Shown: piece after piece, positions 47,501 to 55,361 of the stretch
How positions within the stretch are numbered: position 1 is the first letter of the stretch
How the letters are laid out: every line of letters begins with the position of its first letter
Assembly (NCBI RefSeq): GCF_027307225.1
Contig: NZ_DAHUXJ010000142.1
Span: 35,062-99,061 of the forward strand
Direction: 5' to 3'
From: Bradyrhizobium sp.
GTDB taxonomy: Bacteria > Pseudomonadota > Alphaproteobacteria > Rhizobiales > Xanthobacteraceae
DNA: 64,000 nucleotides
Made by a program: the position numbers and the translations under genes
The notes under the pieces: model-generated
The model's input: only the letters and a program-made list of their open reading frames with translations
Databases searched by the model: none
What the model was told of the DNA's origin: nothing

Positions 47501-48139
47501 TCAAACCTCACGCCGGCCCGCTCGGACGGCCTCGACAATGTCGATGGCGGCCCGGACGCCGCCTTCTATATCCAAATGGGAATTATCAAGCAAGTAAGCA
47601 TCGCTGGCCGGCTTTAGAGGCGCAACGGTGCGGTTCTGGTCGCGTTCGTCGCGCGCCAGGATATCGGCCAGGATGGCGGCCTCGTCGGCCTGCTCGCCGC
47701 GGCCGTGGGCCTCGAGCGTGCGCCGGTGGGCCCTTACCCTGGGGTCGGCGACCACGAAAATCTTCACATCCGCGTTGGGACAGATCACCGTGCCGATATC
47801 CCGCCCATCGAGTACGGCGCCCGGCAGTTTGGATGCGAACTGGCGCTGGAACTCGACCAGCGCTGCCCGCACGTTGGGGATGGCGGAAACCACCGAGGCC
47901 GCCGTGCCAACCTGGTGCGATTTCAGCGCGGGGTTGTCAAAACTTGCGGGATCGAGCCCCTGGGCTGCGTTGACCGCGGCGGCCTCATCGCCAAGTGCCA
48001 CGCCCTTGCTGATCAGCGCATAGGCGATCGCGCGGTAGATCAGGCCGGTATCGAGGTGGCGAAGCCCGTAATGGGCCGCCAGCCGCCTGGCGAGCGTGCC
48101 CTTGCCCGACGCCGCGGGTCCATCGATGGCGATGATCAT
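47501..48139 (-). CDS. cmk: Cytidylate kinase
   Basis: Cmk phosphorylates CMP and dCMP. The 212-residue protein has the P-loop IDGPAASGKGTLARRLA, the CMP-binding LRHLDTGLIYRAIAY and AVLDGRDIGTVICPNADVK, and the lid DERDQNRTVAPLKPASDA. Its ATG overlaps the stop of the zeta-toxin-like gene (ATGA), so it is now coupled to that insert rather than to aroA directly. The usual aroA-cmk-rpsA order is otherwise kept. Confidence 0.95.
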   Translation of the reverse strand: MIIAIDGPAASGKGTLARRLAAHYGLRHLDTGLIYRAIAYALISKGVALGDEAAAVNAAQGLDPASFDNPALKSHQVGTAASVVSAIPNVRAALVEFQRQFASKLPGAVLDGRDIGTVICPNADVKIFVVADPRVRAHRRTLEAHGRGEQADEAAILADILARDERDQNRTVAPLKPASDAYLLDNSHLDIEGGVRAAIDIVEAVRAGRREV

Positions 48140-48792
48140 CGCTTTTTCTTTTTAATTGGCCCCCGCCAAGGAAACCCTGGCAGCGCGCGCTTAAGAACGT
48201 CGGGAGTTTCGGGGTCGAATTGAGTCGTCCCATGTTCCTTCCGGCCCACAAGTCGCAGGTCGGAAGAATTGTCAAATATGAGGGCCGCGTCCGCTTGATT
48301 CAAAAACCAGGGCAATTGTCTTAACGACCTCGTCCAGCGCTCCCTTATTTTGCCGACAGGGACGGGATGGCCACCTTTCTTGACGCGCAGACGTACTCGA
48401 TCAACGTTAAGTTCTGGCGTCTGTAAGATTACGTAGACAAGCCTGACTTCAAAGCCCCGTTTTTTGGCTGCCTTGACAAGTCTTCGATATTTATCGGTCG
48501 AAAGGACCGTTTCCACACCAACTGATTGATGAGCTTTGATCGATGCATCCAGCCATGCCTCGATCCGCTTGACCGCTTCAAGATTTGCCGTTCGTTGCCC
48601 GAGCTTTTCGTTGGACCGAATCCGCGACGCCAGCAGGTCCGGATTTATGATCCAGAAAGAACGAAAGAAGTCGAGAATGCTCGTGTTGCCGTAGATATTG
48701 TCGCGATTGGACCCGTAAAGACTGCTTTTGCCCGACCCATTGGGCCCCGCGATTATCCAGAATGTCGGAGCATCACTTTTTTCGCGGCCCAT
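48136..48792 (-). CDS. Zeta-toxin-like P-loop kinase
   Basis: A 218-residue P-loop protein of the family usually labelled zeta toxin. Walker A is FWIIAGPNGSGKSSLYGSN; FWIINPDLLASRIR supplies the Asp, and the conserved RVRLRVKKGGHPVPVGKIRE then RWTRSLRQLPWF carries the arginines typical of the group. Zeta toxins phosphorylate UDP-GlcNAc; for this branch the activity is unproven. ATG 48792 is preferred; ATG 48822 is possible. It overlaps the upstream small gene by 20 bp and cmk by 4 bp. Base composition is visibly more AT-rich than the neighbours, suggesting transfer. Confidence 0.8.
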   Translation of the reverse strand: MGREKSDAPTFWIIAGPNGSGKSSLYGSNRDNIYGNTSILDFFRSFWIINPDLLASRIRSNEKLGQRTANLEAVKRIEAWLDASIKAHQSVGVETVLSTDKYRRLVKAAKKRGFEVRLVYVILQTPELNVDRVRLRVKKGGHPVPVGKIRERWTRSLRQLPWFLNQADAALIFDNSSDLRLVGRKEHGTTQFDPETPDVLKRALPGFPWRGPIKKKKR

Positions 48793-49045
48793 TGACCGAG
48801 CCGAAAAGCTTCTGGTTTTCACGACGAACGTGCTCGATATTTCTCATGAACACATGAGTCAAATCGTCATTGAGCGTCGTGCTGTTACCGTCGATGGTAA
48901 AAAATTGTACAAACCGGCCATCGGCAGAACGCTTGCGCTTCTCGACAACCGATCCGTTCCGCTCTCGACGTTTGCGAGAGGCAATTTTGGCAACTAACAC
49001 GTTGACCACGGCGTACAATCCTTTAAATCGCTGCTCGACCGCCAA
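48773..49045 (-). CDS. Small basic protein, possible antitoxin of the zeta-like kinase
   Basis: A 90-residue basic protein (RKRRERNGSVVEKRKRSADG, then FFTIDGNSTTLNDDLTHVFM) I do not recognise. It lies directly upstream of, and overlaps, the zeta-like kinase gene, the usual place of an antitoxin, and shares its lower GC. The function is inferred only from this layout. Start MAVEQRFKGLYAVVNVLV is at ATG 49045, 38 bp after the aroA stop on the same strand. Confidence 0.55.
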   Translation of the reverse strand: MAVEQRFKGLYAVVNVLVAKIASRKRRERNGSVVEKRKRSADGRFVQFFTIDGNSTTLNDDLTHVFMRNIEHVRRENQKLFGSVNGPRKK

Positions 49046-49083
49046 TATAATTGCTGATCCCCGTTCTGGCTATAGGCGCAAGG

Positions 49084-50433
49084 CTAAATCAACTCCGCCC
49101 CGAGCGAACGCATCATCGTAATAAAATCCGGAAAGCTGGTGGCGATGAAGGCGGTATCGTCGACCTTGATCGGCTTGTCGGAGGCGAGCCCCATCACCAG
49201 TGCAGACATCGCGATCCGGTGATCCATGTGGGTGGCAACGAGACCGCCGCCGGGCACATGGCCCTTGCCTTCCACGATCAGGTCGTCGCCTGAGATCTCG
49301 ACCTTGATGCCGTTGACGCGCAGCATGTCGGCGGTCGCGGCGAGCCGGTCGGATTCCTTGACCCGCAATTCGCTCAAGCCCCGCATGATGGTGGTGCCCT
49401 CGGCAAAGCCTGCGGCGACCGCCAGCACCAGATATTCGTCGATCATCGAGGGTGCGCGTTCGGGCGGGACCTCGACGCCCCGCAGCCGCGAGCCGCGCAC
49501 GCGCAATTCCGCCATCGGTTCGCCGGCATCGGTGCGGACATCGCGCTCTTCGATCGATGCGCCCATCTCGCGCAAGGTCGTGAACAGCCCGGTGCGCAGC
49601 GGATTGGTCATGACGTCGGAGAAAACGAGATCGGACCCTTCGACGATCAGCGCCGCGACGATGGGAAAGGCCGCCGACGACGGATCGGCGGGCACGACGA
49701 CTTTCTCACCGTGCAATTCAGGCTGGCCGGTCAGCGCAATTTTTCGGCCATGCGCGCCTTCCGGCGTCGAGGCAATTTCCGCTCCGAAATGCCGCAGCAT
49801 CAGTTCGGTATGGTCGCGGCTGGCTTCGTTTTCGATCACGGTGGTCACACCCGGCGCGGCAAGCCCCGCGAGCAGCACCGCCGATTTGATCTGCGCGGAC
49901 GCCACCGGGGTCCGATAGGTGATCGGTAGCGGGTCACGCGCCCCGGCGAGGCTCAGCGGCAGCCGGCCGCCGTCGCTGCCCTTCGTCACCCGCGCTCCCA
50001 TCAGTTCGAGGGGATCGAGCACTCGCCGCATCGGCCGGGACCGCAGCGAGGCGTCGCCGTCGAACACCGCCGTGATCGGGCAGCCCGCAACCGCGCCCAT
50101 CACCAGCCGGCAGCCAGTGCCGGAATTGCCGAAATCGAGCGGCTTGTCCGGCTCGGCGAAGCCGGTAACACCCACCCCTGTGACCTTCCAGGCGAAATCG
50201 CCTGATCGTTCGACCCGGGCCCCAAGGGTGCGCATCGATTTAGCGGTATTGAGGACGTCTTCGCCTTCCAGGAGGCCCGATATTCGGGTTTCTCCGACCG
50301 CCAGCGCACCCAGAATCAGGGAGCGGTGCGAGATCGATTTGTCGCCGGGAACGCGGACTTTTCCGGCCAAAGGACCGCTGGAGCGGGCTTCCAGGGGGGT
50401 TTTTCGATCGGCGGCGCGATCCGAATGGGTCAA
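49084..50433 (-). CDS. aroA: 3-phosphoshikimate 1-carboxyvinyltransferase (EPSP synthase)
   Basis: AroA joins shikimate-3-phosphate and PEP, the sixth step to chorismate and thus to the tryptophan made by trpFBA downstream. The 449-residue protein has VRVPGDKSISHRSLILGAL, FGNSGTGCRLVMGAVAG, the catalytic Asp in MIDEYLVLAVAA, the Arg/Glu block ELRVKESDRLAATA and THMDHRIAMSALVMGLAS. I choose TTG 50433 because AAGGA lies 6 bp before it and the product then starts MTHSDR-like as in relatives; ATG 50487 is the only alternative upstream. Confidence 0.93.
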   Translation of the reverse strand: MTHSDRAADRKTPLEARSSGPLAGKVRVPGDKSISHRSLILGALAVGETRISGLLEGEDVLNTAKSMRTLGARVERSGDFAWKVTGVGVTGFAEPDKPLDFGNSGTGCRLVMGAVAGCPITAVFDGDASLRSRPMRRVLDPLELMGARVTKGSDGGRLPLSLAGARDPLPITYRTPVASAQIKSAVLLAGLAAPGVTTVIENEASRDHTELMLRHFGAEIASTPEGAHGRKIALTGQPELHGEKVVVPADPSSAAFPIVAALIVEGSDLVFSDVMTNPLRTGLFTTLREMGASIEERDVRTDAGEPMAELRVRGSRLRGVEVPPERAPSMIDEYLVLAVAAGFAEGTTIMRGLSELRVKESDRLAATADMLRVNGIKVEISGDDLIVEGKGHVPGGGLVATHMDHRIAMSALVMGLASDKPIKVDDTAFIATSFPDFITMMRSLGAELI

Positions 50434-50555
50434 GATTATGTCCTTTGGTCTCAGCGCAGGCTTCCGCCGTGATCTTCCGTAAAGCACTATTGACAGCGGC
50501 GCGCCAACTAGCCAAGTGAAGCACCGCTTTTCGAAAGATTCCCAGGATTCCGCAC

Positions 50556-50966
50556 GTGGCCAAATCCGATCTCGGAACCAAACGCATTTGCCCGACGACG
50601 GGCAAGAAATTTTACGACCTCAACAAGAACCCGGTGATATCGCCGTATACCGGCGAGGTCGTGCCGATTGCGCCAGTCGCGCCGGCCCGGGCGACACGAA
50701 GTGATGCGCGCGCCGCTGCTGCTGCCGCCGAGACGACGCCCGGGCCCGTAGAGGCCGAAGAGACGGTGTCGCTCGAGGAGGCTGATGCCGAGGAGAACAC
50801 CGGCAAGGTCAAGGCCGTGGTGCCTGAATCGGAAGACGACATCGAGGTCGACGAGACGATCGAAGACGACGATGACGACGACTCCACCTTCATCGCCGAC
50901 GACGAAGAAGGCGACGAGGACGTCACCGACATCATTGGCGACGTCAGCGGCGACGAGGAGACTTGA
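50556..50966 (+). CDS. TIGR02300 family protein with acidic tail
   Basis: A 136-residue protein of a small alphaproteobacterial family of unknown role. The conserved N-terminus is MAKSDLGTKRICPTTGKKFY then DLNKNPVISPYTGEVVP, which resembles half a zinc ribbon with a single Cys. From about residue 65 it is a highly acidic low-complexity tail (EDDIEVDETIEDDDDDDSTF). Start is GTG 50556 with CCAGGA upstream. It is divergent from aroA, as in other Rhizobiales. Function unknown. Confidence 0.85.
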   Translation: MAKSDLGTKRICPTTGKKFYDLNKNPVISPYTGEVVPIAPVAPARATRSDARAAAAAAETTPGPVEAEETVSLEEADAEENTGKVKAVVPESEDDIEVDETIEDDDDDDSTFIADDEEGDEDVTDIIGDVSGDEET

Positions 50967-50969
50967 GAT

Positions 50970-50994
50970 CGACCCTGATCTGTGATCAGGGTCG
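50970..50994 (+). terminator. Perfect hairpin after the TIGR02300 gene
   Basis: CGACCCTGATC and GATCAGGGTCG arms with a TGT loop form an 11-bp perfect stem 4 bp after the stop. There is no T-run, so termination may be weak or factor-assisted. Confidence 0.5.
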
Positions 50995-51071
50995 AGTGAA
51001 ATGCGACGCGCGTCGCCCAAGGCGCGCGGAGAGCATGATCCGGAAAGGATCGCGCTAAAGGCTGAAATTAC

Positions 51072-51142
<71 letters not shown>

Positions 51143-51147
<5 letters not shown>

Positions 51148-51209
51148 CGCTCCGCCCTTCGGGCTTCGCGTGGCGCAGCCACAAGATGCCCGAAGGGCGG
51201 AGCGTGGTG
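51143..51209. repeat. Perfect 22-bp inverted repeat starting in the tRNA 3' end
   Basis: CACCACGCTCCGCCCTTC then GGGC (51143-51164) is exactly the reverse complement of GCCCGAAGGGCGGAGC then GTGGTG (51188-51209). The left arm includes the last discriminator and CCA bases of tRNA-Ala. The right arm is also the front part of a 62-bp direct repeat. Confidence 0.85.
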
Positions 51210-51233
51210 CCCGGCGTAGCCCGCAGGGCGAAG
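51172..51233 (+). repeat. 62-bp direct repeat, copy 1
   Basis: The sequence from GGCGCAGCCACAAGATGCCC to CCCGCAGGGCGAAG is identical, base for base by eye, to 51310-51371. It contains the right arm of the tRNA-linked palindrome. Confidence 0.88.
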
Positions 51234-51298
51234 GCGGGCCGGTGGTACTCGACTCCTTTTCTATCCACGTTATTGTGTTTGCGTTGTAGTGCAGCCCC

Positions 51299-51628
51299 GT
51301 GCATCGCACGGCGCAGCCACAAGATGCCCGAAGGGCGGAGCGTGGTGCCCGGCGTAGCCCGCAGGGCGAAGACGGGCGATCAAAGGCGATATGGTATGTC
51401 TACATCATCCGCAGCGCCAGTTTTCCCGAGCAAGAATACGTTGGCGCGACTTCCGACCTGAAGCGCAGGTTGCCCGAACATAACGCTGGGAAATCGGCGC
51501 ACACCGCAAAATTCAAGCCTTGGAAGTTGGTTTGGTACTGCGCATTCCCGGACAAGTACAAAGCGCTGGCTTTTGAAAAGTATCTCAAATCCCACTCCGG
51601 CCGCGCCTTCGCCAGAAAGCGCTTCTGA
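51299..51628 (+). CDS. GIY-YIG nuclease family protein, 5' end replaced by a repeat
   Basis: The domain runs WYVYIIRSASFPEQEYVGAT, SDLKRRLPEHNAGKSAHTAK, then PWKLVWYCAFPDKYKALAFE and KYLKSHSGRAFARKRF, a small UvrC-like GIY-YIG protein of about 80 residues with Tyr, Arg (KRRL) and Glu (FEKYLKS) in place. Relatives begin MWYVYI; here that codon is ATA, and the only in-frame start is GTG 51299, which would translate the 62-bp repeat as about 30 extra residues. The original start seems to have been lost, so this may be a decaying gene. Confidence 0.65.
   Translation: MHRTAQPQDARRAERGARRSPQGEDGRSKAIWYVYIIRSASFPEQEYVGATSDLKRRLPEHNAGKSAHTAKFKPWKLVWYCAFPDKYKALAFEKYLKSHSGRAFARKRF
51310..51371 (+). 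repeat. 62-bp direct repeat, copy 2, at the GIY-YIG 5' end
   Basis: Identical to 51172-51233; the two copies are 138 bp apart. This copy ends 27 bp before the first conserved GIY-YIG codon. Confidence 0.88.
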
Positions 51629-51643
51629 CGCCAACACCGGCCC

Positions 51644-52105
51644 CTACTCCCCAACCATCGCATTGAGCCGGTCACGCAGCGCGACGATTTCGTTCTTCAC
51701 CGCCGTCAGTTCCGCGACCGAGCATTGCGCGGCCGCGAGGATCGACGGCGGCACGGCGCGCGCCTTGTCCTTCAGCCCGCTCCCTTGCGCGGTCAGACCG
51801 ATCAGCACCTGCCGCTCGTCCTCGGTCGATCGGGCGCGCTTGACGAGCCCCGCCTGTTCCAGCCGCTTGAGCAGCGGCGTCAGCGTACCGGAATCAAGAT
51901 GCAGCCGCTCGCCGATCTCCTTGACCGGCACGCCGGCACGCTCCCACAGCACCAACATGACGAGGTATTGCGGATAGGTCAGGCCGAGGCGGTCGAGCAG
52001 CGGCTTGTAGACGCGGTTGAAGGCGTGGGATGCGGAATAGACGGCGAAGCAAATCTGGTTGTCGAGCCGTAGTAATTGGTCGGAGACCAGCGGTTTTCGC
52101 GCCAT
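51644..52105 (-). CDS. ohrR: Organic hydroperoxide-sensing MarR regulator
   Basis: OhrR represses ohr until organic hydroperoxides oxidise its cysteine. The 153-residue protein has the reactive Cys19 in LRLDNQICFAVYSASHAF with the Tyr residues that sense it, the winged helix DSGTLTPLLKRLEQAGLVKR and DERQVLIGLT. A second Cys128 in AAAQCSVAEL makes it the 2-Cys type known from Xanthomonas. It is divergent from ohr, its expected target, across a gap holding two CTAG-hairpins. Confidence 0.92.
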   Translation of the reverse strand: MARKPLVSDQLLRLDNQICFAVYSASHAFNRVYKPLLDRLGLTYPQYLVMLVLWERAGVPVKEIGERLHLDSGTLTPLLKRLEQAGLVKRARSTEDERQVLIGLTAQGSGLKDKARAVPPSILAAAQCSVAELTAVKNEIVALRDRLNAMVGE

Positions 52106-52143
52106 TTTCGTTATTCCCTGTCACGATTCCCGGTCATTGTGGG

Positions 52144-52223
52144 CTAGTGCGCGGCGGTCCAGAAGTCCGCATCATTGCTATCGCGGGCTCGTCATGCGGA
52201 CTTCTGGACCAAAGCCGCACTAG
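52144..52223 (-). repeat. CTAG-hairpin H (type 2), paired with I
   Basis: 80-bp palindrome. Left arm CTAGTGCGCGGCGGTCCAG then AAGTCCGCAT; right arm ATGCGGACTTCTGGACC, AAAG, CCGCACTAG. The outer left arm has partly drifted. It lies between ohrR and ohr. Confidence 0.85.
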
Positions 52224-52238
52224 ATTAAAATAGGTTTA

Positions 52239-52312
52239 CTAGTGTCCTTTCGATTCCGAAGTTCGAAACGTGGCCCCGCAAAATGCGACGAACTTCGGAA
52301 TCGGGACACTAG
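52239..52312 (-). repeat. CTAG-hairpin I (type 1), paired with H
   Basis: 74-bp palindrome. Left arm CTAGTGTCC, extra TTT, CGATTCCGAAGTTCG; right arm CGAACTTCGGAATCG, GGACACTAG. A 15-nt spacer separates it from H. Confidence 0.88.
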
Positions 52313-52371
52313 GCGAGCGACGTATTCAATTGCGGACAATTAAGTGTGAGGTCATGTTATTTACATTTCAC

Positions 52372-52384
52372 ACAATCTAGTTGT
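52372..52384. promoter_or_regulatory. Candidate OhrR operator before ohr
   Basis: ACAATCTAGTTGT has ACAA/TTGT arms, 47 bp before the ohr start, in the only AT-rich part of the gap. OhrR boxes are AT-rich palindromes with such arms; the match is short, so this is tentative. Confidence 0.35.
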
Positions 52385-52430
52385 TTGCAATACAGATAGG
52401 CGCTAAGCCAACCAACAGAGGAGAAGCCCG

Positions 52431-52856
<426 letters not shown>

Positions 52857-52867
52857 TCTCATTCCCG

Positions 52868-52902
52868 CAGAGCGCTCCGCCATGAGTGGTGGGGCGCTCT
52901 GC
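52868..52902 (+). terminator. Hairpin after ohr
   Basis: GCAGAGCGC and GCGCTCTGC form a perfect 9-bp stem 12 bp after the stop. No T-run follows, so confidence as a terminator is limited. Confidence 0.45.
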
Positions 52903-52981
52903 TGGAAAAGCATTTGATGCAGCCTCGGAAGCCCGATAGCTCTCAGATCTTCCCACCACGGATTTGAGCCAAGGGTTTTCG

Positions 52982-54181
52982 ATGACTGAGACGAATTCGG
53001 GCGCGATGACGGGCCTGCGCGTGATCGACCTCACGCGCGTGCTCGGCGGCCCCTATTGCACGCAGATTCTCGCCGACCACGGCGCCAACGTCATCAAGGT
53101 CGAGCCGCCGGCCGGTGACGAAGTGCGCGATTGGGGTCCGCCGTTCCACGGCGAAGACGCGGCGTATTTCGTCGGCATCAACCGCAACAAGCGTTCGATC
53201 GGCCTCGACCTCGCTTCCGAAGGCGGCCGCGCCGTGCTGATGAAGCTGCTCGGGAGCGCCGACGTTCTGATCGAGAATTTCAAGCCGGGCACGCTCGACA
53301 AATGGGGCATCGGCAACGACGTCTTGCGCGCGAAATTTCCACGGCTCGTTCATTGCCGGATTTCCGGTTTCGGCGCCGACGGGCCGCGCGGCGGCAATCC
53401 CGGCTACGACGCGATCATCCAGGCGATGACCGGCATGATCATGGCGACCGGCTCGCCGCAATCAGGCCCGACGCGGATCGGGGTTCCCGTGGTCGACATC
53501 ACGACCGGGCTCTATGCGGCGATCGGCATCCTGATGGCGTTGTCAGAGCGGCAGCGCTCCGGCCAGGGACAGTTTCTCGAAACCACGCTGTTCGAGACCG
53601 GCCTATCGGTCATGCATCCGCACAACGCGAATTATTTCATGCACGGCAAGCCGCCCGCGCTCACCGGCAACGAGCATCCGAATCTCGTGCCGTATGCGAT
53701 CTTCCCGACGCGCACCGACAACATCTTTATCGGCGTCGGCAATGACGGCACCTTCCGCAAACTAGCCAAGGAGATCGGCAAGGGAGAACTCGCCTCCGAT
53801 CCGCGCTTTGCCCGCAACCGCGACCGTGTCGCCAATCGCGAGGCGTTGCGCGAGGAACTCGCCGCCGTCTTCAGCCAGTACGATGCCGAGCCGCTCTGCG
53901 ATCGCCTGCTCGCCGCAGGTCTCCCCGCAGGTCCGGTGCAGTCGATTGACCAAGCATTGACCAGCGCCCACGTCGCCCATCGCGGCGATGTCATCGAGAA
54001 GGACTGGTACAAGGGGGTGGCCTCGCCGATCCGCATGTCACGCAGCAAGGCGAGCCTGCGCAGCCTCCCGCCCAAATTCGGCCAGCACACCGCCGAGGTG
54101 CTCGCCGAATTCGGCTACTCGAAGCCGGAGATCGAGGGCTTGTTGGCCAATGGCGTGATCTCTACTCAACGCCGCCGCTAA
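52982..54181 (+). CDS. CaiB/BaiF family CoA-transferase
   Basis: A 399-residue family III CoA-transferase, moving CoA between organic acids. N-terminal LRVIDLTRVLGGPYCTQIL, then ENFKPGTLDKWGI, CRISGFGADGPR and the catalytic Asp in VPVVDITTGLYAAIGIL are all typical. The substrate is not evident. ATG 52982 with AAGGG upstream is preferred over TTG 52964. It stands alone between ohr and hsp20. Confidence 0.9.
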   Translation: MTETNSGAMTGLRVIDLTRVLGGPYCTQILADHGANVIKVEPPAGDEVRDWGPPFHGEDAAYFVGINRNKRSIGLDLASEGGRAVLMKLLGSADVLIENFKPGTLDKWGIGNDVLRAKFPRLVHCRISGFGADGPRGGNPGYDAIIQAMTGMIMATGSPQSGPTRIGVPVVDITTGLYAAIGILMALSERQRSGQGQFLETTLFETGLSVMHPHNANYFMHGKPPALTGNEHPNLVPYAIFPTRTDNIFIGVGNDGTFRKLAKEIGKGELASDPRFARNRDRVANREALREELAAVFSQYDAEPLCDRLLAAGLPAGPVQSIDQALTSAHVAHRGDVIEKDWYKGVASPIRMSRSKASLRSLPPKFGQHTAEVLAEFGYSKPEIEGLLANGVISTQRRR

Positions 54182-54252
54182 CGATTGGCCGCACTTTGCG
54201 TAACGCTTTGAAAAGGCCTTTGGGGAAAGCTTCTGGCTGCCTTCAAGGGGTG

Positions 54253-54280
54253 CTTGAACAGCCCCGGATGATGCCCATAT
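54253..54280 (+). promoter_or_regulatory. Candidate RpoH (sigma-32) promoter of hsp20
   Basis: CTTGAA (54253-54258) and CCCATAT (54274-54280) are 15 bp apart, close to the heat-shock consensus CTTGAA - CCCATnT. Transcription would start near 54288, giving a leader of about 90 nt, the right length for a ROSE element. Confidence 0.72.
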
Positions 54281-54287
54281 TGGTTTG

Positions 54288-54376
54288 GCCGGAGGGTGAA
54301 TCCACCTTCAGGTCGTTAAGGGGTGCCGCAAGGGCCCCGAAAACTTCAAAGTCGCTTCGAGAGGACTTTGTGAACT
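54288..54376 (+). promoter_or_regulatory. ROSE-type RNA thermometer in the hsp20 leader
   Basis: The leader folds into hairpins: GAGGGTG/CCACCTTC (about 54292-54309), GGGGTGCC/GGGCCCC (54320-54338) and a final stem AAAGTCGCT/AGAGGACTTT (54348-54369). In the last one the TCGCT at 54352-54356 pairs across GAGAGGA, the ribosome-binding site. U(U/C)GCU facing the Shine-Dalgarno is the ROSE signature, which melts on heating. ROSE was first described in Bradyrhizobium small heat-shock operons. The 195-bp gap before the gene otherwise holds only the RpoH-like promoter. Confidence 0.82.
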
Positions 54377-54802
54377 ATGTCTCGTGTTCCCTCGTTATCG
54401 AGTCCGTTTCTGCTGGGATTTGACGAAATCGAGCGTGTGCTCGATCGTGTCGTCAAAGGCGCTGACGGCTATCCTCCCTACAACATCGAGCGTTGCGACC
54501 GCGCCAATGGGCAGCCCGAGCGGCTACGCATCACGCTCGCGGTCGCCGGATTTACCCGCGACCAACTTGATGTAACCATTGAGGAAAATCAGCTCGTCAT
54601 TCGCGGACGCCAGCAGGAGGAAAAGGCCCGGCAATACATTCATCGCGGCATCGCCGCGCGCCACTTCCAGCGCACCTTCGTGCTGGCGGAGGGGATGCAT
54701 GTGCTGGGCGCGGATTTGAAAAACGGGCTGTTGTCGGTCGATCTGGCCCGGCCCGAGCCGGAAAGGGTCGTTAAGACAATAGCTATCAATGAACACGAAT
54801 AA
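54377..54802 (+). CDS. Small heat-shock protein Hsp20
   Basis: A 141-residue ATP-independent chaperone that holds unfolding proteins. The alpha-crystallin domain covers about residues 38-130 (YNIERCDRANGQPERLRITL, GFTRDQLDVTIEENQLVIRG, the GLLSVDL end motif), and the C-terminal IAI in VKTIAINEHE is the oligomerisation motif. Bradyrhizobium has class A and class B types; this one has the class A-like N-terminus VPSLSSPFLLGFDEIERVLD. Heat control is from an RpoH-like promoter and a ROSE leader. The DUF1150 gene follows. Confidence 0.93.
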   Translation: MSRVPSLSSPFLLGFDEIERVLDRVVKGADGYPPYNIERCDRANGQPERLRITLAVAGFTRDQLDVTIEENQLVIRGRQQEEKARQYIHRGIAARHFQRTFVLAEGMHVLGADLKNGLLSVDLARPEPERVVKTIAINEHE

Positions 54803-54852
54803 TGGAACGAGTAGCGGACTCGACCGCTTGGACTTGAGAAGGAGTCGAGACC

Positions 54853-55116
54853 ATGACTGAAGGTAATGTCGCTTTAGAACCTCGCGTCTCCCTGGAGACG
54901 CTGGCTAGCCTCGGCGAGGGCCACATCGCCTATGTGAAACAGATCCGCTCCGAAGACGTGCCGGGCCTGTTTCCGGAGGCGCCTGAGATCGAGCCGGGAC
55001 TGAAACTGTTTGCGCTTCACGCCGCCGACGGCACGCCGATCATGCTGACCGACAGCCGCGAAGCCGCAGTCGCAAATGCCTGGAGCAACGAATTGCAGGC
55101 CGTCAGCGTCCACTGA
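54853..55116 (+). CDS. DUF1150 family protein
   Basis: An 87-residue protein, LASLGEGHIAYVKQIRSEDV then LFALHAADGTPIMLTDSREA then AVANAWSNELQAVSVH, matching DUF1150, which in Rhizobiales almost always follows hsp20. Function unknown; co-transcription with hsp20 (50-bp gap, AAGGAG site before ATG) suggests a heat-related role. Confidence 0.85.
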   Translation: MTEGNVALEPRVSLETLASLGEGHIAYVKQIRSEDVPGLFPEAPEIEPGLKLFALHAADGTPIMLTDSREAAVANAWSNELQAVSVH

Positions 55117-55143
55117 CGCACGCGCAGCAAAACGAATTCAAAC

Positions 55144-55185
55144 AACGGCGGGCTTGCCTCTCATGGGAGGCGGTTCGCCGTTTTC
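55144..55185 (+). terminator. Terminator of the hsp20-DUF1150 operon
   Basis: AACGGCG pairs with CGCCGTT, enclosing a second stem GCCTC/GAGGC, followed by TTTTC. A clear two-part intrinsic terminator 28 bp after the stop. Confidence 0.75.
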
Positions 55186-55307
55186 ATTTCCAAAGGCAAG
55201 ACCCCGCCGTCATCGCCCGCGAAAGTGTGTAGCCCGGAGGCATGGCGGGCGATCCAGTACGCCGCGGCTCATCGGCTTAACGCGCTACGGTTTCTGGAAT
55301 ACTGGGT

Positions 55308-55328
55308 TGCCCGGTCAAGCCGGGCAAC
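55308..55328. repeat. Short palindrome near the ptsN end
   Basis: TTGCCCGG and CCGGGCAA arms with a TCAAG loop, in the 176-bp stretch between the heat-shock terminator and ptsN. It belongs with the small bradyrhizobial palindromes and could also end ptsN on -. Confidence 0.5.
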
Positions 55329-55361
55329 GGCAGCGGGTTGAACCGGATTGGACGAGAAGGA

